Positions 40,223-48,114 of a stretch of 48,114 bases of DNA are shown piece after piece. The DNA lies in NCBI GenBank assembly GCA_009746045.1, contig RPFO01001134.1, positions 1 to 48,114 of the forward strand, written 5' to 3'. Under the pieces are notes generated by a model. The model saw only the letters and a list, made by a program, of their open reading frames with translations. It did no database searches and was not told the origin of the DNA. Positions within the stretch are counted from its first letter, which is position 1. Each line of letters opens with the position of its first letter. The DNA is from Mesostigma viride (lineage: Eukaryota > Streptophyta > Mesostigmatophyceae > Mesostigmatales > Mesostigmataceae). Position numbers and translations under genes: made by a program.

Positions 40223-41188
40223 ATGTCGAATTCGGACTCTGAAGCTAGGACAAACACCTTTGCGCGTGCAGCAACGGTAGCGGCGTCCAGTCCAGTACCC
40301 GCAGGAGGGCACGAGGACTCGGGGGAAGTGCGCCGAAATATTCGTGCGGTGTCGGCACCGGGCGAGTACGTCCGAGGAGCAGCCGAGCAGCTGCTGAGAT
40401 TTCGCGAGGACCTCGCGGAAATCATCAGAAGGCTGCCAGCGTCTTGGCGGGCTGGCCACACAAACGCATTCGCGTTTGAGCAGGTGGTCACTCTGCTTTT
40501 GCAGATAATTGCCATAAGCCTCGGGGGTGCCCGAGAGATAAACGACCTTGTCGCCAATCTCCGCCTTGGGGACGACTACACCGGCGTGCCAAACGTGGTG
40601 CAGGTCGCCCGGGACAGGCGGGAGGCCATCGTTCGTGGCAGTACGCAGGCGTTGGTGGCAGAGTGCCAGAATCTGGCGCACTCTGTCTTAGAGTTGACCA
40701 GAGGCGCTGCTGATCGTGTCTTCATTACTCTTAATCCCTTCTCCATCTACACTAGTCGGGATACTCCACATTCTCGCCGAGAGTTAAACCAGCTAAGTTT
40801 GACTGTCGACGTGGTTGGCGGTCGAGAGGTCTCAGCCGACGACGCCTTCTACGACTTCGTAGATCAGCCAGCAGGGGCGGTAGTACAGCCGGCCCAGAGG
40901 CGTCACGAGGGCGACGGCTCTCAGGAGGGCCGTGAGCAGGCGCAGCGGGACGAGCTTAATCGCTACCACATTGACGACAACGTTGGTTTAGGTGAGGCTC
41001 ATTTGCTGAGGTGGGGGCGTTCTCGCTGGATACGTGATTACGCGTATGGTTTGAGGCTTCCGGTGGTTATTAGGCCTGTGCCTACTCACGACGACCAGGG
41101 GCAGCCATTGAATCCGGTGGAGGGACCGTTCCACGAGCCAGCACCTGCACCGGTTGCAGGAGAAGCTTCGTCTGAAAACGAGGCTTGA
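40223..41188 (+). CDS. Extra ORF upstream of gag in retrotransposon B (321 aa)
   Basis: The frame is chosen from the ATG at 40223 (MSNSDSEARTNTFARAAT), the first ATG after the LTR in this frame; a frame extension into the LTR is ignored. A central helical block (EQVVTLLLQIIAISLGGAREINDL, with more helices to ~180) corresponds to the first ORF of element A, which lies in the same position. The C-terminus is acidic and Pro-rich. No known domain recognised. Intact here, whereas the copy in element A has one frameshift. Confidence 0.6.
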   Translation: MSNSDSEARTNTFARAATVAASSPVPAGGHEDSGEVRRNIRAVSAPGEYVRGAAEQLLRFREDLAEIIRRLPASWRAGHTNAFAFEQVVTLLLQIIAISLGGAREINDLVANLRLGDDYTGVPNVVQVARDRREAIVRGSTQALVAECQNLAHSVLELTRGAADRVFITLNPFSIYTSRDTPHSRRELNQLSLTVDVVGGREVSADDAFYDFVDQPAGAVVQPAQRRHEGDGSQEGREQAQRDELNRYHIDDNVGLGEAHLLRWGRSRWIRDYAYGLRLPVVIRPVPTHDDQGQPLNPVEGPFHEPAPAPVAGEASSENEA

Positions 41189-41256
41189 GGGGGTGGAGGA
41201 TAGGTGGAGAGTTTGCTGTTTTCTTGTTGCAAAGTTGGTCGCAGCCATTGTATATA

Positions 41257-42581
41257 ATGCCTAGGAGGGCAAGCCGGGGTGCGGCGACATTCGAGGAGCA
41301 ACGGGAGCGAACGGCAGAGGAGGACATCGCCAGAGAGGAAGGGGAGGCGATGGAGGAGAGGGGCGTGGAGGCGCCAGCTGGGCAACCTATCCCAGAGATG
41401 GACCCCAGAGCCGGGAGAACACACAAGCGGTGGCGTGATGGGCAAGCTGAGGCGGAGAAAGTCAAGCGTGCCAGGCGACCTACGGAGGCAGTGGTGCTCA
41501 CAACGCCTGGTGAGGAGGACGCCATCGTCACCCCAGGTGTGCGTGCTGCAAAGCAAGCTGCTGTTCACGATAGGGTGTCTGGTATGTTGCCCGAGCGTTT
41601 GGAGGCTAGGATTGACCCTCCCCAGGCACCACCAGTGCGTGTGGGGAGTGTGTTGCCTGGCACCCGTCCATTTTCTGATGCTGTGACAGTCATGAATGGG
41701 CAGAAAGCGCTCAACCCTCCCTGAAGCAAGACAACCTGGATAAATGGCTTGATGACATGAAGCTAGTTGTGGGCTCTGTCGCAGCAGGTGTGGATATTGT
41801 CAGGGTGTTTCACTCTTCCACCGCAAACAAGGGGTCGTCTGAAAGGGTCAATGACATGGCTAGGCATGCTCTGAAAGAGGGGCACACTTGGCTACAGTTC
41901 CTAGATGACATCAAGGAGGAGTTTTCTGACAGGGTTCACAATCTCACCATGGAAAAGAAGAGAGAATTTGATGAGTTTGAGATCAAGGGTGAGGTGGCTG
42001 CTGAGCTGGCCAGGTTTGAGTTGATCGTGGAGGCAGGCAAGAAGCAGGGCTTCAGTGTGACAGTCAGGGCAGCAGCAGACCACTTCTTTGATAAGATGGG
42101 CTTGTCAGAGGAAGGTAGGGCTACTGCTAGGCAGCTCTGTGATCTCACTGATGGCACCTGGGGGGCTCTGAAGCGTGTGATACTAAACTTCAGGACCCGG
42201 GTCCCTACCTGCAAGGGTATCAGTTCTCAGGGAGGGTCAGCGTCTCAGGCTAGCCAGGGCAAGAACCGTACCCCATCTGGGACACGGTATGGTAGCAGGA
42301 GAAGGAAGCAGGCCCAGAAGGAGCAGAACCAGGGTGGTGGAGGAGGTCAGCAGGGGAACCAGAATCAGGGGAACCAGTCTGGCAACCGTAACAGCCATCA
42401 GCAGGGTAAGGGTGGTGGCCAGGGGCAGAATAACAATCAGGCCTCAGGCAACCAGAACAAGCAGGACAGCAAGGCCCCAGGGGGAGGGTCTGGCAAGAGC
42501 AAGTGTTTTGCTTGTGGCAAGGAAGGTCACTGGAAGAGGGATTGCCCAAACAAGAAGAAGGGGCAGTCTGATCAGAAGTGA
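41257..42581 (+). CDS. gag: Retrotransposon B Gag with CCHC zinc knuckle, one frame change
   Basis: The first part (41257-41724) starts MPRRASRGAATFEEQRERTA, just after a GTATATAATG box. Near 41700-41724 the reading passes to the next frame (SLKQDNLDKWLDDMKL), which runs to a UGA at 42579-42581. The second part has a helical capsid-like region, an RRRKQAQKEQ and Gln/Gly/Asn-rich linker, and the knuckle CFACGKEGHWKRDC. The frame change may be an indel or a programmed shift; element A Gag is too broken to decide. The stop is followed in frame by pol. Confidence 0.7.
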
Positions 42582-42585
42582 CTAG
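42579..42585 (+). promoter_or_regulatory. Candidate programmed readthrough UGA-CUAG between gag and pol (element B)
   Basis: TGA-CTA-G, with pol continuing in the same frame. UGA-CUAG is the best-characterised leaky stop context in eukaryotes and RNA viruses. Element A has UGA-CUU in the same place. Confidence 0.6.
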
Positions 42586-45500
42586 TGAAGCAGTCCCGTG
42601 TACATAGTGAGACACCCTGTGGGGACACAGCTTCACATGTAAATAAATCTGGGCAGGGTGCCACCTCTGATCAGCACCAGGGGTGTACTGATGTTCTCAT
42701 TCCACAAGATTGCATGCATGCTGCAGCACAACAATCCCCTCAACTGTCAACAGGTGGAGGGTCCCCAGACAGGGTTGGCTCTGGGAGCCTAGATGCTCTG
42801 CTGGGAGGGTCTGCTGGGTCCTCTGGATCCAAGATGCAGAAGGTGGATGTTGCGTCCTCACACGCAGGGCCCGTCCAGGCGTCTTCCCAGGTGCGTAATC
42901 TGGCTAGGCAACTGAGCTACACGGATGCTGGACGCAGGCTGCACAATATCTTTGGTCACACAGCCATGGCTGAGATGTTTGGTTGGAAGATTGGAGATGA
43001 GCCACTGAGGGAAGCATGCAGGGCTGCAGCTGAGCAATGTGCTTGTAAGGAGAATGCTGCCAAGAAGCCAAGGTCCCATGCTAGGGAGCCTGCCAGGGAG
43101 AAGGGGGACATCCAGGTAGACGTCCAGCATATCAGGGGCTTATACATTTTGGTGGCAGTGGACAGATTTAGCAGGTACAGGCTGCTCCAGATTCTGCCAG
43201 ATATGAAGGGGAATACCCTGCTGCTGGGCTTGCAGACTCTCTTACCAGGCTTTGGGGTGTACAAGACAGTACAGGCTGATATTCAGTTTGAGTGCCTACT
43301 GTCACAGCAGGAGCAACTGCCATGCAAGCTGCTGGTCACGCCCAGGGAGAGCCATGGACAGCAAGGTGCTGTGGAGAGATCCATCAGGGAGGTCAAGACC
43401 GTAGTGCTGGCAGAACCTAAGGTGCCACTGGTAGCATCTGCTTTGGAGAGGGCAGTGTGGACCAGGCAGGTGGAAGAACAGTTGAACCTCAGAATAAACT
43501 ACTATTATGACGGGGTGGCTGTCAATCCTGTAGCACTGCAGTTTGGGATGCTAGCCCAGGAAGTGGTCCAGGCTTGCTTGAGGAAAGCAGACAGGGTGTT
43601 TGCTCAGTTGAGACGCAAGGATAGGGGCTGGAATGTGCTGAGGCCTCAGGTGGGGCTGAAGGTCAGAATGTGGAAGGAGCCATCAATGCAGGGCAAGAGG
43701 GGCAAGTGGCAGAACGGGGTGGTGACCTGTGTGGAAGATGCCAATCGTTCCTGCCTTGTGGCCTTGGAGAGTAATCCCAGGCATGTTTACAGGTTGAGCT
43801 GGGCCAACGTCAAGGAACGCAAGCCACATGCAATCTGGCCTGCAGACGGGCCTGGACCCCAGTGTTGGCTGGAGGGCCAGGTTAAGGACCAGGTAGTTGA
43901 TGTGCCTGTCACTGACGTGGGAGGTGGCTATCCCTCTGATGATGATGAGGTGCAGGAGGCAACTGCATCACCTGTGGTGGAGCCAACGGGGGCTGGGCCT
44001 GCACCAGGGTCCAAGAGGCCACTCATGGCAGACATTGTCCGGTCGCTCATGTTCAACAAGCACAAGGATCCCAAGGTATCTAAGTTGACTGAATGGGGTT
44101 CTTGCTGGGCTGCTACCCTAGAAGTGGATACTAACTCAGAGGTGTCTATCATCAGGGTGGAGGATGCTCAGGGCCTGAAGGTGAATAAGGCTGGCTGCAG
44201 GGCAGTGAGTGACTTTACGGGCACTGTAACAATGAAGATCCTAGGGGAAGTGACTGTGCCTATCCTGGGTGTCCCCACTGCGTTCTGTGTGGTGGAAGGG
44301 TACCAGGGGCCTGCCATTTTGGGCCAGAATTTCTTGTGCATGCCAGGAGTGACTCTGTCAGCAGATGAGCTTGCACTAGAAGGTCACGGCAGTTTGCCCC
44401 TCCAGAGATATCACTACTCCAAGGGTCTAGCTGTGGCAGTCAAGGCTGTGAAGGGGCAGCAGAGTGTGGGGCCTGAAGGCAAGGAGCCCATTGCTGAGGA
44501 CTTGTTGATCATCCCAACCACCCTAGATCCACGGGACTTGGGGGTGCACAAGTACCAGATTGCTGGTCACAGTCCTATTTCCTGGCACCAGTTGGTAGAG
44601 TTGATGCAAAGCCCCAAGATGGCTAAGGCATGGATTCTAGGGTTTGTCTCCAGTGGGCATGACTGGATAGTGTCTAACTGTGCTGAGCCTGTGGATGAGT
44701 TGCCCAGGGAGCATCAGTTGCTAAGGCTCTTGTTTGTGCTCAAGCTGAAGGAGATAGACGGTGTGCAGGTGCCACATGTGAGGCCAGTTGTGACTGAGTA
44801 CCATGGCACGGGGGAGCTGACAGATGAGGAGTTGTATACGCCTGGGATGCTGCATGATACCTGGAGGATTGTTCTGTGTATATATCTGTCTTTCCTGGTC
44901 AAGGGCATTGCGTACAGCTCTGTGCTGATTGATTTCAAGAGGGCTTTTCTCAAGGTGATGTGGAGCAGGCCAAGGAGACGTGGCGTGATATCCCTCCCTT
45001 CTTTGTAACAGTGCCCAAGGTGTGGAGAGCAGAGATCAAGTCAAAATATCTCAGAATACTCAAGGGTTTGGAGGGTCTCAGGTCCAGCCCTATCATCTGG
45101 AGAAAGAGCCTGGAAAAGTTTCTGAAAACTCACTGTGGCTTTACTGTGTCTCCAGTTGATCCTTGCTTGTTCCAGAGTACTCATGAAGGGTTGCCTGTGT
45201 TTGCATCTCTGCATGGAGATGACCTGCACCTTTTAGGGCCTCCTGAGTGGGTGGATTCAGTACTGTCCAAGATCCAGAAGAGGTTTGAGTTAGGAAAGGT
45301 CCAGCACATGAAGCAGGATGAGCCCATGGTGTTTTGTGGAATGCAGGCCACGCTGATCAAGAGGGCAGGTACTTGGTTTATCAAGATGGAGGGTGGCAAC
45401 AACTATCCTCAGCAGATCATTGATGCCCTCCAGCAGCCCATTACCCAGGCCAGGTGTGCCACAATCAGGGGAATGTTGGCTTGGCTAGCTAGCATTTGTG

Positions 45501-46120
45501 CCCCAGATTTGTTGGTGCTGAGTAGGCTCACAGATGCTCAGCTGGTTGAGGTAGGGGCAGAGCAGGTGGTTGAGTCTGTCAGGAGCTCACCTCCACTCAT
45601 ACTGGCAGCTGTGGACTTGTACAAACCACTCAACATGGTGCTTTTTGTGGACAGTTCCATGGACAGCAGGAAGGTGACGGATGTCAGGGGTAGGGCAGCA
45701 GCACTCATTACACTACAACAGGAGCACACTTCTCTGGTCAGCTGGTACAGTAGGTTACAGAACAGGGTGACGCCCAGCAGTGACATTGCTGAGTGCAGGG
45801 CAATATGTGAGGGGCTACACACTGCTCTTTACCTCAGGGAGTTATTCTACCAGCTCTGTCAGGTAGCTTCCTGTAGCTTGCAGCTGCACACACTGGTCAA
45901 GACAGACAGCATGGGCATGGTGCAGTTTGTGCACAGACAGCTCGCCAGGAGCAGGGATCTGGATTATTTGTTGCTGAAGGAGATGTCTTACCTTGCTCAT
46001 CTTGAACATGTGCCTGGTGTTGACAACCCAGCAGACGCCCTCACCAAGCTGGAGAGCAAGGCTGAGCTACAATACCCTGTGCTCAAAGGGCTCATGGACC
46101 CCTTTTCTGGTGGGACTTGA
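42582..46120 (+). pseudogene. pol: Retrotransposon B Pol: integrase - protease - RT - RNase H, one frameshift in RT
   Basis: Open in the gag frame from the UGA to 45008, then continued in another frame to 46120. Integrase: zinc region LHNIFGH / CACK; catalytic acids in VDVQHIRG, QADIQFE and ESHGQQGAVERS; C-terminal SH3-like segment. Protease: LEVDTNSEVSII and AILGQNFL, so DTN replaces DTG/DSG as in element A. RT: LIDFKRAFLK is followed by an indel near 44955, then SLHGDDLHLL. RNase H: FVDSSMDSRK, AECRA, TDSMGM; C-terminal ADALTK. Without the RT indel it would give a Pol of about 1180 codons, like element A. Despite near-identical LTRs this copy is probably not autonomous. Confidence 0.83.
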
Positions 46121-46551
46121 AGTCCAGCCTTTGCCAGTTGGTGGCTGACCAGTGCTGTTGTCCCCAGGGGGGAGGGCAACAGGTAGCCTACCTGTCACCA
46201 AGCAGGTAGAAGGCTCAACAGGAGCAAGCTCTTCCTGTAAAGGATTAGCACAGTGGGATGCCTTTGGCCTCGGGCAGTTAGGCCATGACAGGGCAGGCCA
46301 TGTTGAGAGTTCTTCCAGGTTGTTTGTATATATCTCTCTTGTTTAGTTTTCTTTAGCTGTGAATAAGTGACAACCTTGGATATTATGGTGTTGTAACCTG
46401 ACAGTTGGGCCTTGCTGGTGCAGGCTGGTCCACTGGGAACACTCAACATTGGTTTTGGTGGATATTCTATAATAAACATAATCATGTTGTATGCCAATCT
46501 CTCTTGTTGTCTGTCATGTGACCAGGTTAAGTTTAACCTGGGGTTCTGGGG

Positions 46552-46568
46552 TAGGGTTCGATTCCCTA
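46552..46568 (+). other. tRNA T-arm-like motif (B-box) in the 3' UTR of retrotransposon B
   Basis: TAGGG-TTCGATT-CCCTA forms a perfect 5-bp stem and 7-nt loop, followed by an acceptor-like GTTGAGC-C. Same orientation and order (pol, T-arm, primer complement, polypurine tract) as in element A. Confidence 0.5.
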
Positions 46569-46760
46569 GTTGAGCCACAGCCTGGTATGTATGACTCCTG
46601 GGCTTTAACACCCAGTGATGACATGGGCTCCCCATCAAGCAGTGGCACAGTGGTGTTGAAGTGGTTTCCATTGGTGAACATTTGGATGGATGATGCCTGG
46701 AACGCTCGGGGCGGGCGCCATGAAACGGGCGCCAGTGATAACTGGGAAGACCAGGAACTC

Positions 46761-46771
46761 ACTGTAATACG
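46761..46771 (+). promoter_or_regulatory. 3' complement of the primer-binding region, retrotransposon B
   Basis: ACTGTAATACG is the exact reverse complement of 40199-40209. Context ACTCACTGTAAT..GTTT is shared with element A. Confidence 0.55.
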
Positions 46772-47064
46772 TTTCCTGTAGTCAGGGCCTCTCATTCAGA
46801 TATCCAGGATATGTTGCCTAAGGAATATTCAATATCCTCCTTTAAGCCCAAGCCAAGGTACAGTTGCAAAAGAAAGGGTTGGGGATGACCTGCAGGTCAA
46901 GTTAATGATCAGATGGCAGGGTTGAACCATAGATCCCTAAGAAGGATACCATTAAGGTGGCAAAAGGGGTGCTCATGAGGCTTATTATAAGTCCAGGGTA
47001 ACCAGGTGTCCATTTCACAAGGCAGCAAGGAATGGGTTGGTCATGGTGTGAAGCTTGCAGCTCC

Positions 47065-47082
47065 AAAACAAGAAAGGGTTGG
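47065..47082 (+). promoter_or_regulatory. Polypurine tract of retrotransposon B
   Basis: AAAACAAGAAAGGGTTGG abuts the 3' LTR and resembles the tract of element A. Confidence 0.7.
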
Positions 47083-47726
47083 AGTTAGCATATTGGTGAT
47101 GCAATATGCTAAGCATATCATACTTGAAGTGGCCTTTCCAACGCCGTGCTAAACGCCTCATTTGGACAAGGAACTTGAGAGTTATCAAGTCCCGAAGTAA
47201 TGCCGCCGGACGCTACAGCAGTACCAGGACTAAGGACACGTGAGGGACAGGGCACGTGGCAGTGTTGGGTGAACCATCACACGTTACGTGTCACAGGACC
47301 GACTGTCACTAGGAGGTACTGTGGTCAATATTGGTTGATGGTACCAAGAATGTCACAGGACTTCAGGACTGGCAGTCCTGCAGGCCTGGGATGGACGGGT
47401 ACTTGTCATGACGGATAAATCCAGAGCGTTACTGTCATTCATGGAAGGACAGACGTCCTGGATTGATGCAACCAAGGAAATTGACAGTGGCGGACCTGCC
47501 AAGGCGTGCAAGGCCTGGCAGCAATGGTGAGACCTAGAAAGGCTCGGACACAGCAGTGGCCAAGCGTCTTTTCCCAACACCGTCCGTGGGTGCTGCCGCC
47601 TCAGGCTAGTGACCACAGGGTAGTGAGGCAACTGTGGTAAAGGTTAAAAGCCGCTGGTTGAAACCATGGCTCCATTCATCACATCTTGGGAAGACCAGAA
47701 ACTCACTGATCCGCGTTCATCTAAAT
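47083..47726 (+). repeat. 3' LTR of retrotransposon B (644 bp)
   Basis: Same length as the 5' LTR and almost identical. The only difference I noted is A instead of T in the CACTG(T/A)TCCGCG segment near the end. Confidence 0.88.
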
Positions 47727-47731
47727 GACAC
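47727..47731. repeat. Target-site duplication GACAC (right)
   Basis: Matches 39550-39554 and is followed by the resumed viral helicase frame. Confidence 0.8.
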
Positions 47732-48114
47732 TGCGCTCATCCAGCTGCTGTTCGACAACGCCGACGTAGTCTGCGACTGGAGCGCGGACAAGTCGCGTAT
47801 CTATGACAGAAATTGCCCCAAGTTCCGTCTCTTCTGCCGGAACCAGCAAGATCTCGCGGTGTCGAGGTCCCACTACAAGGGAAATCTCATCAAAGATACT
47901 GACGGAGGACTACGGCGTGGAGCGTGTCGGCAGTGAGGAGTTGGGGGACATCGACGCCCCTCCGCTCCCTCAGCGGTACTAGAAGATCCAGACAAGGACA
48001 GGGAGGTGGTGCTTCTGAGCGAGGAGGAGTACAAGGATCTAGAGGGAGAATCGCGGCACGTTCCACTTTCACCGTACGAAATGCGTCTGAAGGCGGTGTA
48101 CGAACTGGTTCACC
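47727..48114 (+). pseudogene. PLV primase-helicase, right part, frameshifted and cut by the window end
   Basis: The reading resumes as DTALIQLLFDNADVVCDW in the same frame as the part left of the retrotransposon. It passes through SRIYDRNCPKFRLF and meets a stop near 47934. The sensible reading switches frame near 47895 (ILTEDYGVERVGSEELGD) and again near 47980 (LEDPDKDREVVLLSEEEY), then runs to the window end with SPYEMRLKAVYELV. So at least two more indels lie here. The end of the gene, and the right end of the virus, are outside the window. Confidence 0.65.

Larger units (their letters stand above)
46121..47082 (+). other. 3' untranslated region of retrotransposon B
   Basis: No coding gene. 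Contains a hairpin CCAGGTTAA/TTAACCTGG at 46522-46541, the T-arm-like motif, the primer-site complement at 46761-46771, and a 22-bp segment near 46743 (GGGAAGACCAG then AACTCACTG) that also occurs near the LTR end at 40170. Confidence 0.6.
39555..47726 (+). mobile_element. LTR retrotransposon B (copia-type, unusual domain order), plus strand, inserted in the viral primase-helicase
   Basis: 644-bp LTRs (39555-40198 and 47083-47726) appear to differ at one site only (T/A near position 640 of the LTR). GACAC flanks both ends (39550-39554, 47727-47731). Inside are an extra ORF, gag with one CCHC knuckle, and pol in the order integrase-protease-RT-RNase H. The frame of the viral helicase is restored across the insertion. 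Near-identical LTRs imply a very recent insertion, yet gag and RT each show one frame change. Confidence 0.9.

Overview
The window reads as accessory DNA of a eukaryotic nuclear genome, most likely a green alga. It holds a Penelope-like retroelement with an N-terminal GIY-YIG domain (a type described from green algae and invertebrates), an interstitial CCCTAAA/CCCTAAAA telomere-like tract near 22.3 kb, two related copia-type LTR retrotransposons, and a decaying endogenous Polinton-like virus (PLV). I see no ordinary host housekeeping gene. The host assignment is inference.

Layout. 1-4.1 kb: Penelope-like element, minus strand. 4.64-8.66 kb: three tandem copies of a 1.44-kb LTR-like unit, bracketed by the same 5-bp sequence AAGGT. 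9.08-19.96 kb: LTR retrotransposon A (minus), with an intact 1185-codon pol, a broken gag and a nested repeat element in its 3' region. 20-22.4 kb: GC-rich sequence with a fragment of a retroelement-like protein and the telomere-like tract. 22.45-23.15 kb: seven copies of a 55-bp hairpin, most carrying TATATAAA in the loop. 23.51-24.40 kb: an 884-bp mirror-symmetric structure made of three ~208-bp palindromes separated by two inverted spacers that each carry a tRNA-like 3' half. 24.4-39.55 kb: the PLV. Its left arm, on the minus strand, codes for structural proteins (major capsid, minor capsid, two fibre-like proteins and small proteins). Its right arm, on the plus strand, codes for a coiled-coil protein, packaging ATPase, AT-hook protein, tyrosine recombinase and a primase-helicase. 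39.56-47.73 kb: LTR retrotransposon B, inserted inside the viral primase-helicase gene with a GACAC target duplication and nearly identical 644-bp LTRs. The viral gene resumes at 47.73 kb and runs off the window.

The capsid, minor capsid and recombinase frames are intact. The ATPase, both fibres, the zinc-finger protein and the primase-helicase carry frameshifts, so the provirus looks like a recently inactivated copy (or the assembly carries indel errors). Retrotransposon B is younger than the viral integration.

The most novel signal is in the two LTR retrotransposons, which share an unusual plan: an extra ORF before gag, a CCHC gag, an in-frame UGA-C stop between gag and pol, integrase placed before the protease, and then copia-type RT and RNase H. 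In both, the first 10-11 internal nucleotides after the 5' LTR are exactly complementary to a site in the 3' untranslated region. The paired sequences differ between the elements but the pairing is kept, and a tRNA T-arm-like motif lies between pol and that site. This suggests an RNA circularisation or self-priming device.
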